From Odontocerum albicorne (lineage: Eukaryota; Arthropoda; Insecta; Trichoptera; Odontoceridae), in NCBI GenBank assembly GCA_949825065.1, contig OX463854.1, positions 15,881,049-15,945,048 of the forward strand: 64,000 nt of DNA, in the 5' to 3' direction. A model generated the notes under the pieces. The model was not told the origin of the DNA, searched no databases, and saw nothing but the letters and a program-made list of their open reading frames with translations. How positions within the stretch are numbered: the first letter of the stretch is position 1; every line of letters begins with the position of its first letter. The position numbers and the translations under genes are program-made. This document shows, piece by piece, positions 1 through 13,050 of this stretch.

Positions 1-118
1 TTCCCACATTTATAAATTAGTGTATTCCCAAATTTATAAATTACTGTATTCCCACATTTATAAATTAGTGTTTTCCCACATTTATAAATTAGTGTATTCC
101 CACATTTATAAATTAGTC
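1..118. repeat. 24-bp tandem repeat, about 5 copies
   Basis: Five consecutive copies of a 24-bp unit built on ttcccacatttataaattag, differing by single bases. The array starts at or before the window edge, so its full length is unknown. Confidence 0.9.
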
Positions 119-659
119 AAAAATTAAAAATTTGATAACCGCGTGAAACATTTTTTTTTTAATTACAAAATATAACATAATAATACGTGGTTGGCGTAGT
201 GTCTATCCATACACGCATTTATTTCTTCATGCCTGAAAATTTTGGACCTTAGTGTTACAATATTTATTTTTTCAGACGCAAATATGTATTACTTTCTTAG
301 TCTTTAATTTCAAAGTAAATTGGTCACAAGTTTGGTCTGCAATACTTGTCACATATATTCTTAAGTCAATAGTCTCACCTTTACAAACCCCCATGAGTGG
401 TTTTCTGACGTGTCGAGTAAATCGTGTAAAAGAACTTCACGGCACTAACACTCGTGGCTGGCCACGCCTGACACTTATCTCGTGATTGGGACACTAATGT
501 CGGAATAAAACCAACTTTAACACTAATTCAGCGCTGTTTTACACGTTCTGTGCCACCGCATAATGTGCATTTTTCGCACACCTTGTTACTTTGTTATCTG
601 AAAGACATTGAAAAGCATATTTATACTTGTATAGTTTTTTTTTAATAGGATTTCAGTAT
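119..659. other. AT-rich intronic sequence, nothing recognised
   Basis: This lies upstream of the membralin exon at 3542 and is therefore part of the preceding intron. The short open frame at 252-485 has no recognisable domain and no supporting context. Confidence 0.6.
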
Positions 660-740
660 GATTAACACTTAGGGCCTATAAAAACATCTTTTTGGTTGGT
701 TGGAAGAGATTTCCACATGGCAATAAACTCGCCAGGTTAA
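660..740 (+). mobile_element. LINE/SINE 3' tail fragment
   Basis: This stretch carries ggttggttggaagagat, then catggcaataaactcgcc. The same tail is seen at the 3' end of the LINE at 24380-24775 and of the tRNA-derived SINEs elsewhere in the window. No SINE head is visible upstream, so it may be a truncated LINE or SINE copy. Confidence 0.6.
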
Positions 741-833
741 AAAAATGTTACTCTAAATAGGGATTCCATCGCTTTTCTGTACGTTCGTCTTAAAGTAAAG
801 GGAATCAATATCTGAACCTAGACTTATTAATGG

Positions 834-1064
<231 letters not shown>

Positions 1065-1242
1065 CACGAGTATATATACTTGTACCACGCCGGCCACACT
1101 ACCGCATTGTGAGGTGATATTACATGTAAAATTTGCTACCCCTGCCCTCAAATTTGTTACCCACTGTCCTAAAACCAAGTAAATAACAATGGACCGCAGT
1201 AACAATCTGTCGCCAAATAATGTGAATCATGGTCTAGAAGTG

Positions 1243-1865
1243 GTTTCTGACTTTATTTATTTACACTCCAATATTACCAACAATGGAGGATGCGAGACTG
1301 AGGTAAAAAGATCTGGAATGGCAAAAGATGCTATTTGAAAGCTGGAAAATATTTGTAAGAGCAGAACTATCACCATCACGGCAAAAATGTACCTAGTCCA
1401 GTCTCTCGTCTTCGCAGTATTCATATATGGTGTAGACTTGGACTCTGAGAACAAGCGAGATACGTGGAATAGATGCATTTGAAATGTGGTGCTGAAGAAA
1501 GATGTTACGAATTCCATAGACAGCAAGGCTAACTAATGCCTCCATTCTTGATGAACTTAGAATCGTCGACAGATTGTCGACAATATGCCTTCGACAAGTC
1601 CTCTGATTCTTTGGGCACATTGCTCTTGGTCAAAGAGAAAGCTTGGAGAGGTTTGTGGTTACTGGAGGGGAAGGACGACGTGCAATAGGAAGAACCCCAA
1701 AGCGTTGAACCGACCAAGTGAGAGATGCAACTAGACTACCTTTGACAACTGCCCTTCGAGCCGTGGAGTGTAGGGATGAATGGAGAGGAGTCGTCAGATG
1801 CTATGATGATAGTAAAGATGGCCAGTCATGAGCTACACGACAAGATGATTATGATGATGACCCCT
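1243..1865 (+). mobile_element. Non-LTR retrotransposon, 3' end of ORF2 (decayed)
   Basis: Conceptual translation with several frameshifts and stops gives the usual post-RT region of insect endonuclease/reverse-transcriptase LINEs. It reads YLHSNITNNGGCE, then RIGMAKDA-like, a SLVFAVFIYG block, a DELRIVDRLS block, FFGHIALGQRESLE, and RTPKR-TDQVRDAT. It ends in a gatgatgatgatg-type tail near 1850, typical of the 3' ends of such elements. It is 5'-truncated, which is usual for LINE copies. The exact clade is not assigned. Confidence 0.85.
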
Positions 1866-2094
1866 ACCCTCAATTGTATGTCAACTAGAGCCAATATAAT
1901 TCGTGTTGTTTCGTTATATTCTAATATCGAAAAAATTAGAATATCGCGAGATTAAGTTTCTTTTGAAAGAAGGGAAAATTTCGTCAGACATTTAACGACG
2001 TTTATGTGCTACTATATATACACAGAATTTTCTCCGTCATATTTCATAGTGAAATATTGGACCAAATAGTTTATCTTAGGCTGTTAATAATTAT

Positions 2095-2160
2095 ATTGAA
2101 GATGGCCCTCGTCAAGGCAGACCAGCAGAAGCACTCACTCCAAAAACATTAGAATATATC
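2095..2160 (+). mobile_element. Possible mariner transposase N-terminal scrap
   Basis: A 22-codon stretch reads EDGPRQGRPAEALTPKTL. This matches the linker after the first helix-turn-helix of mariner transposases, where the GRP (GRPR-like) motif sits. Nothing else of the element is recognisable nearby. Confidence 0.45.
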
Positions 2161-3644
<1,484 letters not shown>

Positions 3645-4227
3645 TGAATATATCTAAGACAATTTTGTCTCCATGCCACGCTTTTTAACATGTTAGCTTT
3701 CACCAATTTTGATTTGTTTAGGGGTATCATAAGAACGAATGGATGAAATAATGCAGGTAAGAATATAATTCTGCGAATTTCTTTCAGAAACTCGTTTTCA
3801 CATGAATGGAATGCAATCATGTATGCAAATTTTATTTCGAGATGCATACATTTGTGTTATAGGGTATAAATTATTTATTTAATGAAAAATTGTGATAAAA
3901 AAGTTATGATATGCAAACTTAAAATCGCACAATTCACGCTACGCCTCTGTACTAAATCCTGTTGAACGCATCCAAATAAATAAATGAAATGCACCCATGA
4001 AACTACACGTTACACGCTTTGTTTTCCACTCAACAAACTGTCGGTATACCAATAAAATTTACCAAGTCGAAAATATATGTCTTAAACAATATTGCGCGAG
4101 CCACTGTTCTAAAACCTTACGCATTCTATTTAAAGACTTATCAAAGATAAATCCCACTTATTTTTTTTATTATTTTTACATGGATAGCAAACAATCAATT
4201 TATTTTTTAATTTTCTCAATTTTTATT

Positions 4228-4515
4228 TGATTCTAAGTTTGACTCTTTCCTTTTGTCCTGTCCTTTCTTCAGCATATCAAACAACTACCTATATTTCTAG
4301 AGACAAATGTTAACAATTTTTTATTTATTCTAATTTGAAGCTTTACTTTTGTCCTGTCCTGTCTTCGGGAAATCAAGCAACTGCCTGTGCTTCTAGAGAC
4401 AAATGTTAACAATTTTTGTTTATTCTAAGTTTGACGCTTTCCTTTTGTCCTGTCCTGTCTTCAGTAAATTAAGCAACTACCTGTACTTCAAGAGACAAAT
4501 GTTAACAATTTTTTT
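4228..4515. repeat. 96-bp tandem repeat, 3 copies
   Basis: Three copies share cttttgtcctgtcctgtctt, a ctagagacaaatgttaac block and a T-rich end. The ttttgtcctgtcc landmarks lie at 4251, 4347 and 4443, giving an exact 96-bp spacing. Confidence 0.9.
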
Positions 4516-4757
4516 ATTCGATGTTTTGATCATCTAATCTAAAGACACAAGGAATAAATTATTTCGTAAAAATTTACAATTTTGAAGTTGAATAAGACAA
4601 TGTATAACCATAGACTACCAAAATTGGCCAAAAACACTCACATTTTCAATAACTCTCCTTCGAGTTTAAGCACTTACTAAAACGATGAAGTTAAATTTTA
4701 ATGTAACCCAAATACTGTTGAGTTGTCCGGAAAACAATTTTACGTTTTCGGTCAAAT

Positions 4758-4967
4758 TTAAACGTGAAATAGCACCAAATGCTCGTGGACGGTGATTTTC
4801 GATATTTTCAATACTTCAACATTCTTTCGTGTCCTAAAATGCTGGTCATTCTCGATCAAAGCTTTGATTTGGTATTCATCAGTGGTAATCGGCCTTCCAG
4901 AGCGAACACCATCTTCGAGTGTCGTATCACCATTACGGATGTTTTGAACTACGTTAAACAGACACAA
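4758..4967 (-). mobile_element. mariner transposase N-terminal fragment
   Basis: A 69-codon open frame reads GDTTLEDGVRSGRPITTDE, then QIKALIEND, then ISKITVHEHL. This is the linker between the two helix-turn-helix motifs and the second helix-turn-helix of a mariner-family transposase. The catalytic domain is absent, and no terminal inverted repeats were identified. The family differs from the elements at 22560 and 61700. Confidence 0.85.
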
Positions 4968-5269
4968 CAGTTTACTTTATCGTCGCTATATAATATACGT
5001 ATCTGGTTTGTGCCTCGTGTTTGTCCTTTGCGGTAGTAAAAAAGCATTTATGACGAAAAAAACATCGTGTTTTTTCGTGCTCACTCGTGTATATTCACCA
5101 TCACCGTCGTCCGCCATATTCACCATCACCACCGTCCATCAACCTAAAAGTCTTGATTCTGATGAATAATAATAATAAGCCAATCCTCAACGGCATCTTC
5201 TTTTTTAGTTCATCAAATTTTATTTATGCACATAAAAAAACAATTTAATTTCTCAATAAACAAACTTCT

Positions 5270-5510
5270 TACTTATTCACTTTTCGCCGTATGCCGACGA
5301 TTTATGTGTAAAATCCCACCTGAATGATATTTTTCCCTGTTGCAGCCATCTATCACGAGCCAGGGGCGGAACGGCCTTTAACCCGATTCTCGATGTGAGG
5401 ACATTATTTATTTTTATACCTGGTGGGGCTTCAACGAACCATGGCCGTTTACATCGCCCTTTTGGTTTATATCTATTTTTCTTTCTCGGCTTTGTTATAC
5501 ACACACGGCA
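5270..5510. other. GC-richer island, unidentified
   Basis: A block with higher GC than its surroundings, open on the - strand for 75 codons. The peptide contains KRPWFVEAPPGIKI and is not one I recognise. It could be an old TE, a conserved non-coding element or chance. Confidence 0.4.
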
Positions 5511-5519
5511 CTTTTCGCT

Positions 5520-6017
5520 ATTTCCAACGGCAAAATGTTTTATTTTAAAATATGTTTTATGATTTGAACATTTGGTTTATTCGATACCGATTATTTTTAT
5601 ATTTTTTGTTGTACTTAAGTGTTATTCAAACTTAATTTGCTTTTTTATTTATATGATAAAATTTTATATTTTTTACTTTAATTAGTCATCTCATGTTTAT
5701 AAACTTATCTTGGTAAAAAAAATATATATTTCTAAATTTTCGTATTTTGCCAAAAGCATGTAAAAGGGAATTTTCTAGTAAAAATAATAATAATAAAATG
5801 ACAATTTATGAAGCGCCGTTTACAGAGGAAACTCTCCTCAAGGGCAAAACGCATCACATTTTAAAGCTGCTTTTTTAAACTGTTATTTGTGTATGTGTAT
5901 TTTATATAAACTACACATTTCTATCCACGCACGCTGTTTTTACTTTGTTCAATTACATTTTGGCAAACACTTCCATCACTCTTAGAAAAGGCCATGAATT
6001 ATTTTGTTTTGAAGAAC
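5520..6017. other. AT-rich intron, nothing recognised
   Basis: I see no coding signature, tandem repeat or recognisable TE. The right edge is the truncation point of the Helitron copy at 6018. Confidence 0.5.
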
Positions 6018-6067
6018 TGAAAAAGAAGAAAGAAAGCTATAGCAAAAACATATAAAATTGTGAAACA

Positions 6068-6298
6068 TTAAAAAAGGAACTGAATAATATTGTTAAGTTC
6101 GTAGACGTCTTTGTTCTTGGCGGCAAGAATAGCTCGTTCACTCAGCCAATCGTGATTCTTATAATTGATTTGAACATAGGGAAATACTTTTTCAATCAAT
6201 TCTTCTTTTGACGTCACTAAATTGCAAAAGTTATGAGGAAATGAAATTCGTCCTGAGATCATATCAACCGGCACCTTTCCGTTCCCAGTTTCCAGCAA
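6068..6298 (-). pseudogene. Helitron PIF1-like helicase C-terminal fragment
   Basis: Seventy-six codons read LETGNGKVPVD, then GRISFPHNFCNLV, KVFPYVQINYKNHDWLSERA and ILAAKNKDVYELNN. This is the region after the helicase core of Helitron proteins, well known as PIF1-like helicase open frames in insect genomes. This copy keeps the WLSERAILAAKN stretch that is broken in its duplicate at 7075-7355 and in the sister at 57817. There is no Walker A or B motif, so it cannot encode an active helicase. Confidence 0.88.
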
Positions 6299-6434
6299 TT
6301 GATGTGAGAATATCTCAGCTGATCGATCGTTTTATCTGGACACGCATTTGTCAAATAGGAGTATTGTTTAGGAAATATATGTCAAATATGAGTATTGTAA
6401 AGGAAATACAGAGATAATTGGAATTAATTAAATG

Positions 6435-6674
6435 TTAAGAAAAGAGAGAGATTATTGAAATTAATTTAATGTTAAGGAAAGACATTGCAAACAATGCACG
6501 AATTTGATTTGGATGTGACACGTTGCACGCGTCATTAATGCATATATCCCAGTGTCGGTCGTTCTCCAATAAATTCAGAGCTTGACATGCACTGTATAAA
6601 GTGGCATGTGTAACGTCATTGACAATTCTCAATTGCTGGAAAGACGTTGGACCGGGCACATTTACTAACAGCAT
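6435..6674 (-). pseudogene. Helitron helicase mid-domain fragment
   Basis: Seventy-nine codons include LLVNVPGPTSFQQLRIVNDV, then LENDRHWDICINDA and HPNQIRALFA. This matches the segment of the Helitron helicase upstream of the ATPase core. It lies 5' of the C-terminal fragment at 6068-6298 on the same strand, in the native order, with most of the ATPase core deleted between them. Confidence 0.85.
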
Positions 6675-7074
6675 GCGAAGAAAGAAGCATTAATCTTGAT
6701 TGGGATGCACGGTGTACAGTCTGCCTATCGTAGTTTCTTTGAATATGCCAGATTATCCGTCGATTCGCTCTCCTCGTTCAAATGATTTTCTACTCGCATT
6801 CTTATTGCAAATTAAATTCTATATAAAAAAAGATACTTTTGATATTCCTACTGACCTCTTTCAGCCACTATCAGCCTGTCGCGTTCATTCTGTTGAGAAC
6901 AAAGCAGTTCTAAAGCTGCAGGACGCGATCGCCGTGCTCGCAATCATGCATCCTCAAGTCGGCTTCACGTCGCTCTGCTGCTTCCTCGACATTTTGATAA
7001 ACTAAAGCAGATCGATTGCACTGAAAAAGAAGAAAGAAAGTTATAACAAAAACATATAAAATTGTGAAACATTA

Positions 7075-7355
7075 AAAAAGGAACTGAATAATATTGTTAA
7101 GTTCGTAGACGTCTTTGTTCTTGGCGGCAAGAATCGTTCACTCAGCCAATCGTGATTCTTATAATTGATTTGAATAGAAGGAAATACTTTTTCAGCCAAT
7201 TCTGCTTTTGACGTCACTAAATTGTAGAAGTTATGAGGAAATGTAATTCGTCCTGAGGTCATATCAACTGGCACATTTCCGTTCCCAATTTCCAGCAATT
7301 GATGTGAGAATATCTCAGCTGATCGATCGTTTGCAGCTGGACACGCATTGTTCAA
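7075..7355 (-). pseudogene. Helitron helicase C-terminal fragment, frameshifted duplicate
   Basis: A near-copy of 6068-6298, carrying EIGNGNVPVDMTSGRI and INYKNHDWLSER. Bases equivalent to agct are missing after the SER codons, which shifts the frame, so the conserved ILAAKN segment is lost. Upstream on the - strand it also carries NNACPAANDRSAEIFSHQLL, as in the equivalent of the sister copy near 57640. Confidence 0.85.
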
Positions 7356-8240
7356 ATATTTGTCAAATAGGAGTATTGTTAAGGAAATACTGAGATAATT
7401 GGATTAATTAAATGTTAAGGAAAGACATTGCAAACCACGTACGAATTTGATTTGGATGTGACATGTTGCACGCGTCATTAATGAACACGTGAAACTTTTT
7501 ATAATTCAAATGTATAAAACATACACAAATACATACCATGAATTCAAATGAAAATCAATCGATACAGTTTAAATTCACCGCTAATTGTACTGAAAAATAA
7601 TAAAAAACAGTTTAAAAACACCGGATTAAAAGCGCGCACAGCTATTACGACGCCAAAATACAAAATGGCAGATAAAAATTTAGTATACTTCTACGTCCAA
7701 GCAGATGGTGCTTTTTTTTCAATAAACGTATTGTAAAATTTAATATTAATTATTTAAATATTTAATTTTTATTATTAAAGATTTAATATTGAATTATTTA
7801 ATATTTAATTATTTAATATAACATTTTTTTATATTTAATTATTTAATATTCAAAATCAAAATGGAACTGTCAAAATTTCAAAGCAATTCGTGAATACCTT
7901 TGGAGATTGGAGATTTTTAATTAACGAACATTTACATTTTTATTTATATAGATATTTAATACTTATTCCGAAACCTCGAAAATGCAATGTGACATAACTG
8001 TCAATGAGAAGTGTTTAGTTTGCGTGTGTCGTTGCAGGAGGCGCTCCCGTTATTTCGTCTGATTTATAAACTTTTTTATACTCGTATACAACTGTATATA
8101 AAAAAAAATATATATAAACATTCTCGTATACGAATGCAACCTTTTGTCACAATTTCAAAGGAATCGGTGAAGGACTTTTGGAGATTAGAGATTTTTATTA
8201 TACAAACATTTACATTTTTATTTATATAGATATATTATAT

Positions 8241-8639
8241 AACAAATATATTCTTATTTTCTAGAAGTGTTTTTTTTTTCAAACCATATCAAAAGCCGTT
8301 TCTCAATTACACTCAACAATCTTGTGTAAAAAGGGGTTTTTAATTCGTTCATACCTTACTTTATTATTAAATTGTATTCCTGATAGGTCTTCCTAGGACA
8401 CTAATATGTTACTTGTATCTACAGGATATATTCCGCTTTTCCACTTTTTTAATGTCACATTTTGCTTTCATTTATTGCATAAGTGGGAATAAGGAGAAAA
8501 TCGCAATTGTTATTGTGGTGTTTTTCATCAGACCGTGCAAATTTCATCTTTTAGACTTTTCTGGACTGGTGAAAGAATCGCCAGATAGCTGGTGGCTGCA
8601 GTGGAATCGGGCCTCGGTCTAACATTGTTCTCCGAGGAT
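8241..8639. other. AT-rich intron, nothing recognised
   Basis: The open frame at 8413-8622 has no known domain. Its last part may belong to the LINE fragment that follows. Confidence 0.4.
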
Positions 8640-8890
8640 TTGAATTGCTACAAATATTATGGTGCTTCCTAAACCGTTTTTGGTGTGGCCACGGATGCAG
8701 TGCTCATGCATTGCATAGGTGGGGTTTCATTGATTCCCTCATGTGGAGTGGTCCGAACTGTCAATCATGTCGAGAAGGAATGTCCAATATGTTTATTCCA
8801 GGGAGGACTGGAGAAGATGCATTGGAATACGCGTGAAGCTGTGAAATGGATTGTAAATTTATTTGTCCTATGGCTGAGAGACAAAAACTA
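8640..8890 (+). mobile_element. Non-LTR retrotransposon ORF2 C-terminal fragment
   Basis: Across two frames this reads HRWGFIDS, then TVNHVEKECPICLFQGGLEK, then MHWNTREAVKWIVNL. This is the typical C-terminal tail of insect LINE ORF2 proteins (the pattern H-x-W-G ... T-x-x-H-I/V-x-x-C-P ... F-x-G-G-L ... LH ... A-x-x-W-L). At least one frameshift separates the halves. Confidence 0.82.
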
Positions 8891-10249
8891 TAAGAGAGAA
8901 AAAAATTAAGTTTCGGAAAGTTCCATCAAAATTGCTGAGTTCGGACATTTGAGTCTTTGTAAAGGATTTAGCATTATCCTCACATTTATTAAGGTCGGTA
9001 TATGAATACCATAGTCATTATCATCGCCCTAAAGGTTTAATCAAATCGGTCTACAGCTCGACAATCCCACGTTAAATCGAGACTGCGAATATCTCTATTG
9101 TGATGAGCGTCCAGTTCACCGAGTCCCTTGTGGGCGATAGTAAATTGCAGCTGACAAGCTACCAGGCGATTTTATCAATGCTGGTCCCAACCACCTACAG
9201 CGCCTTGTCCAATGCATATAAGGTATGGTATACTCAATAAAGGTGTAAATGTTGACGTTTTGTATCCCTGCCTGGATACCCTACCTAACATAAATAATAA
9301 CACAGCCGACATTTGATTACTACCTCGTTTGTCAAATAGCACGTCTTATTTAAAATTCTATCATTGAGTCGTAAATTCCCACAGCACAACAGTCTGGATG
9401 TATGTTTTACTACGTTTTATTGTGTTGTTATAACGACGTTGTAAATTCATCCGAACCGGTGCCAGTTTTGTGTCGCTTTTACGCATAGACATAAAGAATA
9501 TTAACACCAAGCAAGCGGGGCCGCTTTGCAACTATGGGAAATGTCAAAGGAAGGGCTGACGGACATATGGAATAAAGTTTTTGTAAGTAACCAAGTTAGT
9601 CACCGTGAAATATCCCCGTGTCTTTTTTGAGTTACGGCCCTTACCCGGATTGTGATGTCCTAAAATCTTATTACTAACATTGTGCTGCACGTTTGTTTTA
9701 CACCCTCTAACATTTTATACGAAATATCATCTCGCATTTTCCACAAAACTTCACAAATATTTCAGGGGAATTTCGTTGTTCGCGTAACGCTACCCTTTCG
9801 CTATCCGCATTTGTCTACATCGCATCTTACTTTTTTTTGTTACCACTTTTGATTTAATGAACTGAAATTTCATAAAAAACATATTTTTTATGCTCCCTAA
9901 CATTCTTAACACCTTTCGTGCTTTGTTCAAGGGCTGATTTTAAACCTTGATTAATTTTTGTGTCAAAGTAAAATGATACGCAAGATCCGCGTATTGACAC
10001 TGGTTTTAGAAACCCCGAGTCGTCTTAAGATGCTGGTAACAGTCTTATATTTGAAATACTATGAAATTGTATTCTTATTTACACTTTCAATATACTCGTA
10101 CGTGTATTTAAATTGCAAAAGAAATTGTTACCAAGACTATTCAAGAAATAGTGAGACAAGAATCTCGTTGTATTATATTGTATTACTCTTTCGTTACATA
10201 CAAAATAACCTGATGAACTTGTTGCTATATCTCAATCTCTTCCAACCAA
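8891..10249. other. Intron, no recognisable gene
   Basis: The mildly GC-richer stretch at 9080-9200 could be old LINE 3' sequence. Open frames beginning near 9958 have no family resemblance. Confidence 0.45.
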
Positions 10250-10760
10250 TCATAAAGTTTTCCACACCAAAGTGCTTCGTTAGGTGCTAAGCTAGGTTTT
10301 ACGTGTCTCATATACTAGGTGACTTCATGCCTGGCCACACCAAAGTGCTACGCACAAATTCATTTGACGGTTGGGAGCGGTTGAGTCAACACACGATGTC
10401 ACTCTCAAAACTAACCAATTTCATTACAACTTACCATCTTTATTTACTTTCTGTGCAACTTAATTCCAAAGTGGTTTTATTACAGGTACATTTTTGTATA
10501 ATTTGCTCGATGTGTTCCACAACGGCTCCCTTTTATACACAGCTGTCATTAAAACTTCCGCCATCTTGTAAATTAACCAACACGTCTGTTCGCTAGGAGA
10601 TTCACTCGATGACTAATCGTCATGCAACGTGGCGCGAAGCGTGCAGTGTGGCCACTGCGATAGTATGCGGTACGTTGGTTCGCTAGGATATGTCGCCTAA
10701 CTCGCAACATAGCTGTAAGCATCATGCGAGGCTCCTACCAGTGTGGCCGAGGCCTAAGTG
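10250..10760. repeat. Scrambled short repeats, unknown element
   Basis: Short words recur: ccacaccaaagtgct at about 10261 and 10332, gttcgctaggaga/gttcgctaggata at about 10587 and 10678, and cagtgtggcc at about 10645 and 10739. The spacing is irregular. This looks like the debris of a DNA transposon or nested copies of one, but no transposase is seen. Confidence 0.4.
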
Positions 10761-11124
10761 AAACTCGCCCTGGATTTTTTTAATTTGGGTTCCGACGCTT
10801 TTCTAAGACAGAACTTGGCCACGGATGTCATCTTAAGAATTTTTTGATAAAAATAATTTTTTGATAGCCGTACTACTCGACATTATTTAAATATTCTCCG
10901 AGTTGAACTAAAATTTTGGTATAGATTATTATTATGTTTTTAAACTTTTAACATATTAAAATTGCGAAGGAAATGATTATCACGAACGTATTGTTCTCAC
11001 TACTCTATGAAAGTGGAGGAGAATATGAAGTATGAAATATAATATTTTTTATCGCTATCATTGTTATCACTGCAGTATAAAGGTTTTTTGTACTAACATA
11101 TATTGTATTACACTTTTGTGTTGT

Positions 11125-11310
11125 ATACAGTAAAACTTGGCGGACTTATTGCTATATCTTCTGACCAACCAGAAACGTGTTCAAGAGGCTTTTTATAAAA
11201 TCCAGACTCCAATCTTTTTTTTTTCAAATCTAGATTCCAACGGGAATCGAACGCGCAGACCTCAAAACAGGCATCTTTCTTTTTTCAAACTGTTGCAGTC
11301 TTCCACGTTC
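11125..11310 (-). mobile_element. tRNA-derived SINE
   Basis: On the - strand there is a tRNA-like B box within ttcgattcccgttggaat, followed by an A-rich linker. The 3' tail reads (as seen on +) acttggcggacttattgc and gaccaaccagaaa. It is the same family as the copy at 12565-12745. Confidence 0.75.
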
Positions 11311-11579
11311 ATAAAAATGATCATCCCTTGCATTTATAATTTATAGCACTAATTAAACTGAATTCCGAATATTTTGCTCCCATAAATCCTTTTTGCTGTT
11401 GGAAGGAAGAAAAACCTCAAGAACCTTTGACCTTTTTTTTTAAGAACCATAGTAAGTTAACAAACAACGACAAAGATGTACAAACATTAATGGAAACCTG
11501 TTTTTTTTTTATTTCAACAATAAAGTGGTACTAAAATACTATTTTAATGTTTGTAAATTGAAAAAAACTTTCATGTGTA

Positions 11580-12083
11580 GAAATGAAACGTAGAACAAGA
11601 CTGAAAAAACTGTATAAATGCTGTAGAAAGGCGTGCGTTAGAAGAATACATGGGTGGACAATGTATAATAGATTACGGAATGAAGTGATAAGATATGAGT
11701 GTGACGTTAAGGCTGATGTGTTAAGCAAGATAAAAAAGAGTTTTCTGACAGTTTTCAGTTTAGGCACGTGAACGAATGAATGAAGAAAGACAAACAAAAC
11801 AAATATACAGTGCAAATGTGAGTGAAATACTCGTATGTGGTAGCGAAAGGCCAAAGAAAGTATGGTTGGATCAAATGAATATTTTCATAAGGGGAAATGT
11901 AAAAAGTCAGAGAAATCGTAGTAGATGTATGAGAAGGCGTATCGATGTCAAAGAGACGAAAAAGGTGTGTTGCGTTAGGAAAGTCTTGCGCTTTCTTTCT
12001 TCTGCCCAGCCTGACAGAGAAACAGCGCGATGGTATGTATATACACATATAAACAAGAAAATAATAATACGTAACAATGTAAA
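11580..12083 (+). mobile_element. Non-LTR retrotransposon ORF2 C-terminal fragment
   Basis: Joined over two frames, the translation reads RLRNEVIRYECDVKADVLS, then RMNEERQTKQIYSANV, SERPKKVWLDQMN, then RNRSRCMRRRIDVKE. This is the C-terminal region of an insect LINE (consensus pattern RNE-x-x-x-x-ECGLK ... WFGHVERM ... K-x-IY ... RRACM-x-R-x-x-x-V-x-EA). It is followed directly by the 58-bp tandem repeat. Diverged pieces of the same family lie on the - strand at 12790, 19495, 28205 and 33060. Confidence 0.85.
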
Positions 12084-12490
12084 ATTTTAGTTATTTTGGT
12101 AATGATACTCAATATGTAGACGGATTATTTGGATAAATAAAATTTTAGCTATTTTTGCAATGATACTCAATATGTAGGCGGATTTTTTGGATTAATAAAA
12201 ATTTTGTTATTTTTGTAATGATACTCAATATGTAGACGGATTATTTGGATAAATAAAATTTTAGCTTTTTTTGCAATGAAACTCAATATGTAGGCGGATT
12301 TTTTGGATTAATAAAAATTTTGTTTTTTTTGTAATGATACTCAATATGTAGACGGATTATTTGAATAAATCATTTTTTTTTATTTTCGTAATGATATTCA
12401 ATATATAGGCGGGTTATTTGGATAAATAAAAATTTTGTTATTTTTGTAATGATACTCAATATGTAGACGGATTATTTGGATAAATAAAAA
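12084..12490. repeat. 58-bp tandem repeat, 7 copies, alternating types
   Basis: The landmark gatactcaatatgtag occurs at 12104, 12162, 12220, 12278, 12336, 12393 and 12451. Odd and even units differ in parallel: gacggattatttgga followed by taaataaaattttagc, against ggcggattttttgga followed by ttaataaaaattttg. An older 116-bp dimer was therefore amplified. The array follows the LINE fragment and may be its 3' tail. Confidence 0.93.
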
Positions 12491-12564
12491 ATATTATATT
12501 TTATTTACAATTTTTGTGCTTGTAAATTATCATTTTTAATGGTTTTCCCCTATTCTCTCGAACT

Positions 12565-12745
12565 ATTATGACTTCCGTGGCCTAGTTGGTAAGACACTTG
12601 TTGTCCAACCCGGGGTTTACGAATTCGATTCCCGTTGGAAATCATATTTAAAAAAAAATATTAGTCTGATTTTTACTTAATTCATCTTTCAGATTATTTG
12701 AAATGGTTACATGGCAATAAGCTCGCCAAGTTGTACTAACATATG
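12565..12745 (+). mobile_element. tRNA-derived SINE, full structure
   Basis: The head tccgtggcctagttggtaag is a good polymerase III A box. A B box sits in gaattcgattcccgttgg. An A-rich linker follows, then the tail ggcaataagctcgcc at about 12714. This is the clearest copy in the window for defining the family, at about 180 bp. The tail is shared with the LINE at 24380-24775. Confidence 0.82.
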
Positions 12746-12789
12746 ATATATGCGACGATAGTGTAATATACTGCAATTACACAATACCT

Positions 12790-13050
12790 TCTCATACTAC
12801 TACTACTACGATTTCTCTGACTTTTTTATATTTGCCTAAAATCAAAATATACACTTGATCGTAGTCAACATATCAGCCTCAAGTTCACATTCATTTCTTA
12901 TTACTTCATTCCGTATTCTGTCAAACATTGTCTCCCCGTGTATTCATCTAAGTTAAGTGCACGCATTTCTACAGCATGCAATCGACTCTTTTCAGCCGTT
13001 TTTCTCTTTCACTTTTTCCTCCTATACCTCGAAGCTGGTTCTAAAATATT
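12790..13050 (-). mobile_element. LINE ORF2 fragment, same family as 11580
   Basis: Reverse translation around 12880-12930 gives a stretch like RIRNEVIRNECELEADML, the same motif as the + strand copy at 11580. It is heavily frameshifted. Confidence 0.7.

Larger units (their letters stand above)
6018..8240 (-). mobile_element. Helitron remnant, copy A (3'-truncated)
   Basis: Read on the - strand, the element begins near 8235 with a tctatata-type 5' end. It runs through roughly 750 bp of AT-rich DNA that matches 56225-56900 in inverse orientation. It then contains helicase-end module 1 (about 7355-7075), an N-terminal Arg-rich module (about 7075-6840), a further helicase piece (6674-6435) and helicase-end module 2 (6330-6068). 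It stops inside the next module at 6018. Helitrons are rolling-circle transposons whose Rep/helicase protein ends in a PIF1-like helicase. This copy has no intact Rep domain and must be non-autonomous. Confidence 0.85.

Noticed and set aside
5277..5504. 75-codon - strand frame as a gene
   Set aside because: No start context, splice signals or recognised domain; kept only as an unassigned island.
11531..12048. Overlapping - strand frames of 107 and 97 codons
   Set aside because: Antisense shadows of the + strand LINE fragment.
12565..12640. tRNA gene
   Set aside because: Family of degraded tRNA-like heads all followed by the same non-tRNA body and LINE-like tail.
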